Assembly (NCBI RefSeq): GCF_900187965.1
Contig: NZ_FZNL01000007.1
Span: 166,210-230,209, forward strand
Source: Flavobacterium sp. ov086
GTDB lineage: Bacteria; Bacteroidota; Bacteroidia; Flavobacteriales; Flavobacteriaceae
Length of the DNA: 64,000 nucleotides
Direction of reading: 5' to 3'
Made by a program: the position numbers and the translations under genes. The notes under the pieces were generated by a model that saw only the letters and a program-made list of their open reading frames with translations, made no database searches and was not told where the DNA came from. Within the stretch, counting starts at the first letter, position 1. Each line of letters begins with the position of its first letter. This document shows positions 27,978-36,590 of the stretch, in pieces.

Positions 27978-28937
27978 ATGAAAAATATAGAATCAAACCG
28001 AGTTTTAAAAGTGGCTGCCGTACAAATCAGCCCCGTTTTATACAGCCGCGAAGGTACTGTTGAAAAAGTAGTCAACAAGATATTAGAATTAGGAAAAAAA
28101 GGCGTTCAATTTGCCACATTTCCAGAAACAATTGTGCCTTATTATCCTTATTTCTCTTTTCTGCAAGCTCCGTTTATGATGGCAAAAGAACACCAACGTT
28201 TACTTGAAGAATCTGTTACGATTCCGTCTGCAGCAACCGATGCAATAGGAAATGCAGCAAAAGAAGCAAATATGGTTGTTTCGATTGGCGTAAACGAACG
28301 AGATGGAGGAACAATTTACAACACACAACTTCTTTTTGATGCAGATGGAACACTAATTCAACGCCGTCGCAAATTAACACCAACTTATCACGAAAAAATG
28401 GTTTGGGGACAAGGCGATGGTTCAGGATTGCGTGCAGTCGATAGTGCAGTTGGTCGTATAGGTCAGCTTGCTTGTTGGGAACATTACAATCCGCTTTTTA
28501 GATATGCATTAATTGCAGATGGAGAACAAATACATTCCGCAATGTATCCGGGTTCAATCTTTGGACCATTGTTTAGCGAGCAAACAGAAGTTAACGTTCG
28601 CCAACACGCTCTTGAATCTGCTTGTTTTGTTGTTGTAGCGACCGGATGGTTAGATGCAGATCAACAAGCTCAGATTGCCAAAGATACCAACGGACCAATT
28701 GGCCCTATTAGCGGAGGTTGTTTTACAGCTATTATTGGTCCTGACGGACAAATTATTGGTGAAGCCCTTAAATCTGGAGAAGGCGAAGTAATAGCCGATA
28801 TTGACTTTGGACAAATAGATGCCCGTAAAAGGCTTATGGATGCAAGCGGTCATTACAGCCGTCCTGAATTACTAAGCTTACTTATTGACAGAACTCCAAA
28901 ACCTCATGTTCACGAACAAACTGTTTTGCAAGACTAA
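27978..28937 (+). CDS. nitrilase (carbon-nitrogen hydrolase family)
   Basis: A 319-aa cytoplasmic C-N hydrolase of the nitrilase branch. Catalytic triad visible: Glu50 (ATFPET), Lys132 (RRRKLTPTYHE) and Cys166 (QLACWEHYNPL). The length and the HYNP motif after the Cys are those of true nitrilases (aliphatic/aromatic nitrile to acid) rather than amidases. No signal peptide, unlike its neighbours. First gene of a unit with the epoxide hydrolase 42 bp downstream; driven by the promoter module at 27860. Confidence 0.93.
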   Translation: MKNIESNRVLKVAAVQISPVLYSREGTVEKVVNKILELGKKGVQFATFPETIVPYYPYFSFLQAPFMMAKEHQRLLEESVTIPSAATDAIGNAAKEANMVVSIGVNERDGGTIYNTQLLFDADGTLIQRRRKLTPTYHEKMVWGQGDGSGLRAVDSAVGRIGQLACWEHYNPLFRYALIADGEQIHSAMYPGSIFGPLFSEQTEVNVRQHALESACFVVVATGWLDADQQAQIAKDTNGPIGPISGGCFTAIIGPDGQIIGEALKSGEGEVIADIDFGQIDARKRLMDASGHYSRPELLSLLIDRTPKPHVHEQTVLQD

Positions 28938-28979
28938 TTTTTGCAGAACAAACAAGAATCAAAAAAAAGAAAATACAAA

Positions 28980-30263
28980 ATGAAAAATAAAGTAAAAATC
29001 ATTGCTTATACGTTGTGGGCAATATTATTCGCAGTTGTGTTTAGTGAAGTTACAGCACAAGAAAAAATAAAAACAGACGAAACAATTCGTTCTTATCGTA
29101 TCAATATTTCGAATGCAGATTTAAAAGATCTTAAAGAACGCATTCAGGATACAAAATGGCCAGGTAAAGAAACCGTTGCCGATCAGTCTCAGGGAGCAAA
29201 TCTTTCTAAAATGAAAGACTTAGTAAATTATTGGGGAACTAGTTATGACTGGAGAAAAGCCGAAGCTAAACTAAATGCTTATCCGCAGTTTGTGACTAAA
29301 ATTGATGGTGTTGATATTCATTTCATTCACGTTCGTTCTAAAGAAGCAGATGCAATGCCTCTTATCCTAAGTCATGGATGGCCAGGATCAGTATTTGAAT
29401 TTATGAATGTGATAGGACCACTTACTAATCCTGTCGCTTATGGCGGAAAAGCCGAAGATGCTTTTGATGTAATAATACCTTCTTTGCCAGGCTTTGGTTT
29501 TTCAGGTAAACCAACAGAAGCGGGATGGAATATTGATCGCATAGCAAAAGCATGGGTAGTGTTAATGGATCGTTTGGGATACAAACATTATGTTGCTCAA
29601 GGTGGTGACTGGGGTGCAGGTATTGTCAATTCTATGGCTTTGCAGGCACCGGTAGGATTACTTGGTATTCATAGTAATTTACCGGCAACATTACCAACAG
29701 AAGGAGGTAAAGCTCTTGCAAGCGGTATAGCACCAGAAGGATTTTCAGAAAAAGAACGTGCCGCTTTTACACATCTTAGCAAATCAATTAAGGAAGGTGA
29801 TTTTATCTATAAAATGACAATGACCTCAAAACCACAAGCAGTTGGTTATGCTTTAAATGATTCTCCGGCAGGTCTTGCAGCATGGTTACTTTTACACCCG
29901 GGTTTTGCTAACTGGTCGTATGGTACAGATCCTAAGCAATCGCCAACAAAAGATCAGGTATTGGATGATATTTCATTGTACTGGCTTACCAATAGCGCAA
30001 CTTCTGCAGCACGAATTTACTGGGAAAACAGAAACATCGAAATCGTTGGTTCAGCTTCAATGAAAACAGATCAGATCAAAATACCTGTAGCAATTACTGT
30101 ATTTCCTTATGACGTTTTTACTTCACCAGAAACATGGGCAAGAAAAGCGTTCAAAAACCTAATCTATTTCCATGAAGTAGACAGAGGTGGACACTTTGCA
30201 GCATGGGAACAACCGGAATTGTTTACAGGAGAACTTCGTTTGGCATTTAAATCTCTTCGATAA
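28980..30263 (+). CDS. secreted epoxide hydrolase (EHN + alpha/beta hydrolase)
   Basis: 427 aa from the ATG at 28980; an upstream in-frame TTG at 28941 would put 13 mostly basic/polar residues ahead of the signal peptide (cleavage after SEVTAQ). Residues about 35-145 are the epoxide hydrolase N-terminal domain. Then comes the alpha/beta hydrolase with oxyanion motif HGWPGS (132-137), nucleophile Asp210 in GGDWGAG, and the catalytic His in GGHFAAWEQP. Family reaction: hydration of an epoxide to a diol through an Asp ester. Close paralogue of the broken gene at 26014. Confidence 0.93.
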   Translation: MKNKVKIIAYTLWAILFAVVFSEVTAQEKIKTDETIRSYRINISNADLKDLKERIQDTKWPGKETVADQSQGANLSKMKDLVNYWGTSYDWRKAEAKLNAYPQFVTKIDGVDIHFIHVRSKEADAMPLILSHGWPGSVFEFMNVIGPLTNPVAYGGKAEDAFDVIIPSLPGFGFSGKPTEAGWNIDRIAKAWVVLMDRLGYKHYVAQGGDWGAGIVNSMALQAPVGLLGIHSNLPATLPTEGGKALASGIAPEGFSEKERAAFTHLSKSIKEGDFIYKMTMTSKPQAVGYALNDSPAGLAAWLLLHPGFANWSYGTDPKQSPTKDQVLDDISLYWLTNSATSAARIYWENRNIEIVGSASMKTDQIKIPVAITVFPYDVFTSPETWARKAFKNLIYFHEVDRGGHFAAWEQPELFTGELRLAFKSLR

Positions 30264-30341
30264 TAGCTTTAAAAATTCAAAACAAATAAAAATTTAAAAT
30301 CAAGTAAAAACAAATAATAAATTTTTTAATTCAATAACAAA

Positions 30342-30761
30342 ATGGAAACAAATAATTCAAAAGTGCTTTACACAGCTGTAACGCACACAACAGGCGGAAG
30401 AACAGGAGAATCTCGTAGTTCAGATGGTAAATTAGATATTAAACTTTCAAGCCCGGGATCTACAGGTCCGGGAACTAATCCGGAACAATTGTTTGCAGCA
30501 GGCTGGTCAGCTTGTTTTATTGGAGCGATTGGAAAAGCTGCAGCAAATTTAAATGTAAAAGTTCCTGCTGATCTTTATGTTAGTACAGAAATCGACTTAG
30601 TTTCAGGAGACGACGGATATTCATTACAAGCACGTTTAAATATTAGCTTGCCAGGTATTGATCCAGAAGTTGCCAGAGCTATTATACAAGGCGCATCAGA
30701 GACATGTCCTTATTCTAAAGCTATAAAAGGCAACGTTAAAACAGAGTATAATCTTATCTAA
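30342..30761 (+). CDS. ohr: Ohr/OsmC-family organic hydroperoxide reductase
   Basis: A 139-aa cytoplasmic protein with all Ohr active-site features: Arg20, Glu49 in NPEQLFAAGW, the two redox Cys at 58 (SACFIGAI) and 122 (TCPYSKA). It reduces organic hydroperoxides using lipoylated proteins as donor, by family knowledge. 78 bp after the epoxide hydrolase; transcription probably continues from that unit, then stops at the terminator at 30774. Confidence 0.95.
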   Translation: METNNSKVLYTAVTHTTGGRTGESRSSDGKLDIKLSSPGSTGPGTNPEQLFAAGWSACFIGAIGKAAANLNVKVPADLYVSTEIDLVSGDDGYSLQARLNISLPGIDPEVARAIIQGASETCPYSKAIKGNVKTEYNLI

Positions 30762-30773
30762 TTAAAAGGTAGT

Positions 30774-30817
30774 AAAAGGGTTCTGATCTTTAATTTAAGG
30801 ATCAGGACCCTTTTTTC
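30774..30817 (+). terminator. rho-independent terminator after ohr
   Basis: AAAAGGGTTCTGATC pairs with GATCAGGACCCTTTT around an 11-base loop and is followed by TTTTTTCTTT. One G-T pair in the stem. Starts 13 bp after the ohr stop. Confidence 0.85.
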
Positions 30818-30879
30818 TTTATAGGAGGTTTGTCTCGGAACGTAACACTTTCAAGGGTAAATTATTCAAATTAAAAATC

Positions 30880-31095
30880 ATGAAACAAAAAATTATTGGA
30901 GCTTTTATCATGGGCTTCATTACAACAGGTATTATCTCTTTTTCGCTTATAAGTATAAACATTGGCTTTATCGAAAACTTTCTATTCAAATGGTTAAAAT
31001 CATGGGCAATAGCTTATGTCATAGTAGTTCCGGTGATTCTTATGATTGCGCCTAAAGTAAATACATTGGTTTCTTATCTGTTTAGAGAGAAATAA
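30880..31095 (+). CDS. small two-helix membrane protein, DUF2798-like
   Basis: 71 aa with two predicted membrane helices (IIGAFIMGFITTGIISFSLI and AIAYVIVVPVILMIAP) and a basic loop FKWLKSW between them. This matches the size and pattern of DUF2798 proteins, whose function is unknown. It stands alone between a terminator and the third LytTR-type promoter. Confidence 0.8.
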   Translation: MKQKIIGAFIMGFITTGIISFSLISINIGFIENFLFKWLKSWAIAYVIVVPVILMIAPKVNTLVSYLFREK

Positions 31096-31147
31096 ACAGC
31101 ATCAGAATAATAAATAAATTCTAAGATAAAATTTCAACTTTAAGCCT

Positions 31148-31241
31148 GTCCATTTCACCATTTACTTTGTCCGTTTGAACTATTATCTAATTGTATAAAG
31201 ATTGATGTCGAGCTACTTTTGACGAAGAAATTAACTAGTAA
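31148..31241 (+). promoter_or_regulatory. LytTR-type promoter module, copy 3 (before alpha/beta hydrolase gene)
   Basis: Direct repeats GTCCATTTC (31148) and GTCCGTTTG (31169), period 21 bp. -7 box TACTTTTG starts at 31214, exactly 45 bp after the second repeat, followed by ACGAAGAAATTAACTAGTAA, the same early transcribed sequence as in copies 1 and 2 with four changes. Confidence 0.76.
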
Positions 31242-31266
31242 TCAATTTATTATAAAATTAAAAACG

Positions 31267-32310
31267 ATGAAAACAATATCAGAAATTAAAAGAAACATTA
31301 TCAAAACACTAGCTTCAAAAGTAGTTTTAATTGCCGTTTTAGTATTTACAGCTACACAAATCTCGGCTCAATCAGATAAACAAAACACAAAAAAAATTGA
31401 AGTAAGCAGTTCACTTGGAACCTTAAAACAAATCAACGCCGGATTATTAAACGTAGGATATACAGAAGCGGGACCTTCAAACGGAACTCCTGTAATTTTG
31501 CTTCACGGCTGGCCTTACGACATTCACAGTTATAATGAAGTCGTTCCCATTCTAGTTTCAAAAGGGTACAGAGTAATCACACCTTATTTAAGAGGATCCG
31601 GAACAACAACATTTCTTTCAAAAGATACTTTTAGAAACGGACAACAAGCTGCATTAGCAAGTGATATTATTGCTTTGATGAATGCACTTAAAATTGATAA
31701 AGCCATAATTGGCGGTTTTGACTGGGGCGCAAGAACAGCGGTTGTAATGGCGGCACTTTGGCCGGAACGTTTACAAGGATTAGTTTCGGTAAGTGGTTAT
31801 TTGGTTGTGAATTTAGAAGCCAATTTAAAACCATTGCCTCCAAAAGCAGAACTTGGATGGTGGTATCAATATTATTTCGCTACCGAAAGAGGAAGATTAG
31901 GATATACACAAAACACTTATGAATTTAATAAACAAATTTGGCAATTGGCTTCTCCGTTATGGAAATTCGACAAAGCCACGTATGATCAAACCGCTCAATC
32001 TTTTGACAACCCTGATCACGTAGCAATTGTAATTCATAACTACAGATGGCGTCAATCGCTTGAAGCAGGAGAATCTAAATATGATAGTTTAGAAAAACGT
32101 CTGGCAACAAGACCAACAATTAAAGTACCGACGATTACAATAGGAAGCGATTTTGATGGCGCTTACGCAGATGGAAAAGTGTACGCAGATAAATTTACAG
32201 GAAAATACGAACATAGAATTCTAAAAGGCATCGGACATAATGTACCGCAAGAAGATCCAAAAGCATTTGCTCAGGCGATTATTGATGTTGATGGATTTGG
32301 GAAAGAATGA
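31267..32310 (+). CDS. secreted alpha/beta hydrolase with Asp nucleophile
   Basis: 347 aa from the ATG at 31267; the upstream TTG at 31219 would start inside the -7 promoter box and is rejected. Signal peptide ends at TQISAQ. The fold motifs are HGWPYD (oxyanion loop), GGFDWGAR (nucleophile elbow with Asp instead of Ser) and GIGHNVPQEDP (His). An Asp nucleophile places it with epoxide hydrolases and haloalkane dehalogenases rather than esterases; which reaction it performs is not visible. Confidence 0.9.
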   Translation: MKTISEIKRNIIKTLASKVVLIAVLVFTATQISAQSDKQNTKKIEVSSSLGTLKQINAGLLNVGYTEAGPSNGTPVILLHGWPYDIHSYNEVVPILVSKGYRVITPYLRGSGTTTFLSKDTFRNGQQAALASDIIALMNALKIDKAIIGGFDWGARTAVVMAALWPERLQGLVSVSGYLVVNLEANLKPLPPKAELGWWYQYYFATERGRLGYTQNTYEFNKQIWQLASPLWKFDKATYDQTAQSFDNPDHVAIVIHNYRWRQSLEAGESKYDSLEKRLATRPTIKVPTITIGSDFDGAYADGKVYADKFTGKYEHRILKGIGHNVPQEDPKAFAQAIIDVDGFGKE

Positions 32311-32328
32311 AGATTTTAGAGTCAAGAA

Positions 32329-32391
32329 TAAAGAGTAAAGAGTAAAGAGTAAAGAGTAAAGAGTAAAGAGTAAAGAGTAAAGAGTAAAGAG
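32329..32391 (+). repeat. heptanucleotide tandem repeat (TAAAGAG)9
   Basis: Nine perfect TAAAGAG units lie between the alpha/beta hydrolase stop and the DUF1223 start, ending 41 bp before the ATG at 32433. Seven-base units in a promoter or leader region can change spacing by slippage. The minus-strand frame through it (LFTLYSL repeats) is an artefact of the repeat. Confidence 0.95.
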
Positions 32392-32432
32392 TGAATACAA
32401 TAACATTTTACAATTAACAACTAACAATTATT

Positions 32433-33200
32433 ATGAAAAAAATAAAATTATTACCAGTTTGGATTGCTTTATTTCTTCTGGAAGGAGCGATGGCTTTTAG
32501 TCAAAATAATTCTGAGAAGAAAGAAACTAAAGGTTTTGCCTTATTAGAATTATACACTTCCGAAGGCTGTTCGAGTTGTCCTCCCGCAGATGAATTGATG
32601 GGAAGAATCCAAAATGAATATAAAGACAGTAATGTTTATGTTTTGGCTTATCACGTAGATTATTGGGACAAACAAGGCTGGAAAGATATTTTCAGTAATC
32701 CTGATTATACCAAAAGACAATACGAGTATGCAAAATTTCTGGGTAAAGAACCTATTTACACACCACAAGTAATCGTAAACGGAAAAGCAGATTATATCGC
32801 CTCTCAGGAAACGGTTGTGAGAAATGCAATTAAGAATGCGCTTTCTAAACCTGCTCTTACCAATTTATCACTAGAAGCTACTCAAAACAATAACAATATG
32901 GGAGTGAATTATACCGTAGAAGGAATTTCAAAGAACAGCGAGTTATTAATTGCGGTGGTTCAAAAAACGGCCAAAAGCAATGTTAAAAGAGGGGAGAATG
33001 CACACCGTGTTTTATCGCATTATCAAATTGTTCATCATCTTCATACAATAGATTTAAAAGATAAAAAAGGAACAGTTTCGATGCATCTTCCAAAGGATTT
33101 TAATACAAATGATTTTGAAGTAATTGGATTTATTCAAGACAGTAAAACCGGAAGTATTTTAGGAGTCAACAGAGCAGATTTTAAGGCTTCTTCATTATAA
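32433..33200 (+). CDS. secreted DUF1223 thioredoxin-fold protein
   Basis: 255 aa with a signal peptide ending near MAFSQ. The DUF1223 signature LLELYTSEGCSSCPPADEL has a CxxC pair as in thioredoxins; YHVDYWDKQGW and YTPQVIVNG (cis-Pro type loop) follow. The family is widespread and uncharacterised; a periplasmic thiol redox role is likely. A paralogue (266 aa) sits at 35221-36021, so the two flank the LytS/LytTR pair. Confidence 0.9.
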   Translation: MKKIKLLPVWIALFLLEGAMAFSQNNSEKKETKGFALLELYTSEGCSSCPPADELMGRIQNEYKDSNVYVLAYHVDYWDKQGWKDIFSNPDYTKRQYEYAKFLGKEPIYTPQVIVNGKADYIASQETVVRNAIKNALSKPALTNLSLEATQNNNNMGVNYTVEGISKNSELLIAVVQKTAKSNVKRGENAHRVLSHYQIVHHLHTIDLKDKKGTVSMHLPKDFNTNDFEVIGFIQDSKTGSILGVNRADFKASSL

Positions 33201-33376
33201 AAATTAATAGAAAACAGAGTTATGAGAATGATTACTTTAAAGAATAGACTATTGGTTACTATTTGAAAAACAATCCTTTTTAATACTTTATTTAAAGCTA
33301 TAGTTTATAGTAATAAAAGGTGATTTATTTTGTGATGTAAAAATCAGAACGAAATAAATTGCCTTTTAAAATATCC

Positions 33377-33384
33377 TATCTTTG
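33377..33384 (+). promoter_or_regulatory. -7 promoter element TATCTTTG of the lytS-lytR pair
   Basis: TATCTTTG matches TAnnTTTG, with TTG 15 bp upstream at 33359. It is 33 bp before the lytS-like start. The 21-bp operator repeats found at the other promoters are not present here, so the pair does not obviously autoregulate. Confidence 0.6.
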
Positions 33385-33416
33385 ACAAAGCAAGACTTAA
33401 AAATCAGATAAAAAAC

Positions 33417-34433
33417 ATGGAAAAAGTAAAAAGCTTTCACGTTTCCCGCAAGGTAATTTGGGGAAGTTCTATAGCATTGGCGATTCTTGCTTCGATACCC
33501 AAATTATTCGATACCGATTCGACACCTGGAGATATTGTCATTAATTCGTCGATTACGCTAATGTTCTCCGTTTTTATTTGGTATTATAATATTTACAGTC
33601 TGCCAAAATTTTCGGCACAGCGTACAAATAAAAGTCTATTTAACTGGAAGCTTTTATTGAGTGTATTATTAGGGATCGTGATTATGGTAATACTCGTAAT
33701 TGGACATCAGGAACTTTTTCAAATCTCTAAAATGGATGCTCCAATTATGTTTGAATTGCGAGGGATTCTGATCAATTTGATTGTTTATATGTTTCTTCAT
33801 TTGCTTTTTCAAAACTATCAAACGCAGCAAATGGGGATGGAGTTAGAACGTACCCACGCTGTAAATCTTGGCGCACAATATGAGCTTCTAAAACAGCAGG
33901 TTAATCCGCATTTCTTATTCAATAGCTTGAATACACTAAAATCGATGGTGGATATTCAGGATCCACAGAGTTCTGACTTTATTTTGAAGTTATCGGACTT
34001 TTACCGTTTTACCCTCGAAAGCCGTAAACTGGATTTAATTCCGCTCAGAGAAGAACTTCAAATTTTAGATTCGTATGTTTATTTATTGAAAGCCCGTTTT
34101 GAAGACGGATTTGTTCTCATAAACGAAGTCGATCAAAAACAATACGACTCTGCTATCCCGCCTTTTACTTTGCAATTATTAATTGAAAATTGCATCAAAC
34201 ATAATATTGTTTCTTTGGATAAACCTTTGCAGATTAATCTATATTCTGAAAATGATTTTCTGGTTATCGAAAATCAGATACAGCTCAAAAGAGGCGTGTT
34301 ATCTACAGGCGTTGGTCTTGATAATATCAATCAGCGTTTTGCACATCTAATCCATAAAGAAATTGAAATTGACAAAACCGAAACTACTTTTAAAGTAAAA
34401 ATACCAATGATCTATGACTATCATAATAATTGA
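33417..34433 (+). CDS. LytS-type sensor histidine kinase
   Basis: 338 aa. Four hydrophobic membrane segments lie before about residue 132, with very short loops, so no large periplasmic sensor is present. The kinase core is His_kinase type: His165 in QQVNPHFLFNSLNTL, then LIENCIKHNI (N box) and GVGLDNINQRF (G box). Partner is the response regulator gene overlapping by 20 bp. The signal is unknown; a membrane or redox cue is plausible given that the domain lacks a soluble sensor. Confidence 0.94.
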   Translation: MEKVKSFHVSRKVIWGSSIALAILASIPKLFDTDSTPGDIVINSSITLMFSVFIWYYNIYSLPKFSAQRTNKSLFNWKLLLSVLLGIVIMVILVIGHQELFQISKMDAPIMFELRGILINLIVYMFLHLLFQNYQTQQMGMELERTHAVNLGAQYELLKQQVNPHFLFNSLNTLKSMVDIQDPQSSDFILKLSDFYRFTLESRKLDLIPLREELQILDSYVYLLKARFEDGFVLINEVDQKQYDSAIPPFTLQLLIENCIKHNIVSLDKPLQINLYSENDFLVIENQIQLKRGVLSTGVGLDNINQRFAHLIHKEIEIDKTETTFKVKIPMIYDYHNN

Positions 34434-35181
34434 AGATGAAGTAAAAACAGCCAAAGCTCTTGGCCAGCTTATTTTGAGTATCAGACCCGATGCTCAAATT
34501 TTGTCGTATATACAAAGCATAGATGGCGCCGTGAGTTACCTTTTAGAAAATGATCAGCCAGATCTTATTTTCATGGATATTCAGCTGGCAGATGGTTTGT
34601 GTTTTGAGATTTTCAAAAACGTTGAGGTTTTATCGCCGGTAATCTTTTGTACCGCTTTTGATGATTATGCTATTGAGGCTTTCAAATCAAACGGAGTCGA
34701 TTATGTATTGAAACCTTTTTCGAGAGAAAGTATTGCATCGGCAATTAAGAAAGTAGGCGAACTGAAGAATTTCTTTCAAAGGAATAAAAAAATGATGCCT
34801 GATTTTGAATACTTATTGACCAGAACGGGTGAGAATGCGGGAAAAAGCAGTTTTTTGGTATTTAAAAATAATAAATATCAAACGGTTTTAACGGAGAATA
34901 TTGCCTTTTTCTATATCAAAAATGAAACGCCAACGATTATGTCTTTTGATAAAACAGAATATCAAATTACACAATCTCTTGATGAGGTTCATAAGCTATT
35001 GTCTCCAACACAATTCTTTAGAATCAACAGACAATACTTGGTTAATTTCTCGGCTATCAGAGAAGCAGAACATTATTTTTCGCGCAAATTAATCATCAAA
35101 TTGATAATTCCAACAGAAGAAAAATTACTGGTTGGAAAAGAGAAAGCAACGGCATTTTTGAGTTGGTTAGAGAATAGATAA
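34414..35181 (+). CDS. LytTR-family response regulator
   Basis: 255 aa; starts inside the end of the kinase gene (20-bp overlap), a sign of translational coupling. Receiver domain 1-120 with Asp55 in LIFMDIQLADG and Lys in YVLKPFS. The C-terminal LytTR DNA-binding domain (about 155-250) has FFRINRQYLVNF. LytTR proteins bind pairs of about 9-bp direct repeats with a 21-bp period. Such pairs occur at four promoters within 12 kb (25896, 27860, 31148, 37019-37092), so this protein is the best candidate for their regulator. Confidence 0.94.
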   Translation: MTIIIIEDEVKTAKALGQLILSIRPDAQILSYIQSIDGAVSYLLENDQPDLIFMDIQLADGLCFEIFKNVEVLSPVIFCTAFDDYAIEAFKSNGVDYVLKPFSRESIASAIKKVGELKNFFQRNKKMMPDFEYLLTRTGENAGKSSFLVFKNNKYQTVLTENIAFFYIKNETPTIMSFDKTEYQITQSLDEVHKLLSPTQFFRINRQYLVNFSAIREAEHYFSRKLIIKLIIPTEEKLLVGKEKATAFLSWLENR

Positions 35182-35210
35182 ATTATTGTCTATTATAATT
35201 TAGACAAATA

Positions 35211-35243
35211 AAAAGCTGATTTACAATAAATCAGCTTTTTTTG
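35211..35243. terminator. bidirectional terminator between lytR and DUF1223 genes
   Basis: AAAAGCTGATTTA, loop, TAAATCAGCTTTTTTT. It is AT-flanked on both sides and the stop codon of the minus-strand DUF1223 gene (35221-35223) is part of the stem. Confidence 0.85.
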
Positions 35244-36021
35244 TTATAAGTATTTTTCCGGTAACGGTGTTTTGAATAAAACCAATTAACTCAAAGTCTT
35301 TCGGATTGAAATTTTTAGGTTTCAGTAAAGCAATTTTTCCTTCTTTATTCGTTAATTCAAAAGAATTAAGCTGTCTTACAATCTGTATATGATGCAATGT
35401 ATTGTCTTTGTTTTCACCTCGAATTACTTTCGAAGTGGCTTGTTTTTGAATTGTAGCCACAAACAAACTGGTGTTTTTCTCTAGTAGATTGGTCTTAAAA
35501 TGAATTTCTAAAGAATCTTTATCAGGTTTTGCTGTTAAGGCTAAATCTGCCGCTGTTTTGATTTCTAAAGCATCTGAAACTTTTCCGTTTAGTGCTGATT
35601 CGTTATAACCTGCAAATTCTGTAGTTCCGTTAATGATAAATTGAGGCGTGTACATTATAAACAAGTGAAGCCAATCCTGATATTTTTGTTGTCGATTTGT
35701 AAATTCTTTCGAACTAAATTGATCGACCCACCCTAAACGATCCCAATAATCTACATGATATGCCAGGAGATAAATGTTTTTGTTACCAGTTTCGCGGTGG
35801 AGTTTCGCTATTAATTCATCGGCAGGCGGACAGCTCGAACAGCCTTCTGAAGTAAAAAGTTCTACAACGGCGAAACCATTATTGTTAGAGATTTCCAGAT
35901 TCGTTTTTTCAGATTTGGATTTTCCCATTAATTCCTCCTGACTATCCGGAAACATGAAACAGTTGAGGAAAAAGAGACCGGAAAGTGCGATCGCTGCGAG
36001 TATTAAAAAAGTATTTTTCAT
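35221..36021 (-). CDS. DUF1223 thioredoxin-fold lipoprotein or membrane-anchored protein
   Basis: 266 aa, paralogue of the protein at 32433: VVELFTSEGCSSCPPADELI, YHVDYWDRLGW, MYTPQFIING. The N-terminus LAAIALSGLFFLNC could be a signal peptide with a lipobox (Cys21) or an uncleaved anchor. Convergent with lytR. Its own promoter is visible as TACCTTTG on the minus strand (36064-36071). Confidence 0.88.
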   Translation of the reverse strand: MKNTFLILAAIALSGLFFLNCFMFPDSQEELMGKSKSEKTNLEISNNNGFAVVELFTSEGCSSCPPADELIAKLHRETGNKNIYLLAYHVDYWDRLGWVDQFSSKEFTNRQQKYQDWLHLFIMYTPQFIINGTTEFAGYNESALNGKVSDALEIKTAADLALTAKPDKDSLEIHFKTNLLEKNTSLFVATIQKQATSKVIRGENKDNTLHHIQIVRQLNSFELTNKEGKIALLKPKNFNPKDFELIGFIQNTVTGKILITKKADLL

Positions 36022-36063
36022 AATGTTTTATTTTAAAAATTATTGATTAGCTGTTATTTTATT

Positions 36064-36071
36064 CAAAGGTA
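36064..36071 (-). promoter_or_regulatory. -7 promoter element TACCTTTG of the second DUF1223 gene
   Basis: Minus-strand TACCTTTG, 43 bp before the start codon. Upstream, CAACTG (36107) and CAGTTG (36123) form an inverted pair 10 bp apart that may be an operator. It does not match the GTCC-type direct repeats. Confidence 0.5.
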
Positions 36072-36202
36072 GAATTGCAATTGGGCGTTAGTAAGTAAAA
36101 AAGTGCCAACTGACCAGAATAGCAGTTGAATAGTCCAATTTTCGGTATAAATAAAATTGGCTTGGATAGAATGTTGCTCTCTATAATTTCGTTTACAAAT
36201 CA

Positions 36203-36236
36203 AAAATGCCCGAGATTAAGTTCTCAGGCATTTTTT
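36203..36236. terminator. bidirectional hairpin terminator
   Basis: AATGCCCGAGA, loop TTAAGT, TCTCAGGCATTTTTT; A run on the left and T run on the right. It lies between doxX-like and DUF1223 genes, both on the minus strand, and would end the doxX-like transcript. Confidence 0.75.
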
Positions 36237-36280
36237 GTAATTTCTAAGTAATTCAACTTGCTGGTTAATAAGGTGTTTTT

Positions 36281-36519
36281 CCTACAGGCAATGTGATTAA
36301 GTTAAGGGGGAATCTATAAAATTACTTAACAGTTTAATCAAGAAAGTAATTAGAAGAATCCATTTTTATCAGCGTTTTCGCTTTAGCGAATAAGTAAAAT
36401 CAGCGTCTAATTTTGACGCGGATAAAACAGATTTACTTCGTAAAAACGCGGATAAAAACGGATTTAATTTGCAATAATTTTATTTTTTAAAAGCTTAACT
36501 TAATGACATTGCCTGTAGG
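36281..36519. repeat. MITE-like element with 26-bp terminal inverted repeats
   Basis: CCTACAGGCAATGTGATTAA... at 36281-36306 and its complement at 36494-36519 match at 25 of 26 positions. The 239-bp unit has no gene; the inside has repeats of GCGGATAAAA type. A fragment resembling one end (ATTAAGTTAAGG) is at 16422. Confidence 0.75.
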
Positions 36520-36590
36520 GATTAGACTTTTTTAGAGTCAACTTAGTTATTGAATGGTTAAACTAGCAACTTGAATTAATTAAAGCAAAA

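Noticed and set aside
28941..28979. TTG start for the epoxide hydrolase
   Set aside because: Would add a charged tail ahead of the signal peptide; the ATG at 28980 fits better.
31219..31266. Upstream TTG start for the alpha/beta hydrolase
   Set aside because: It falls within the -7 promoter box TACTTTTG, so could not be in the mRNA from that promoter.
32221..32427. Minus-strand frame with repeated LFTLYSL units
   Set aside because: Produced entirely by the TAAAGAG tandem repeat; no start context, no homology.
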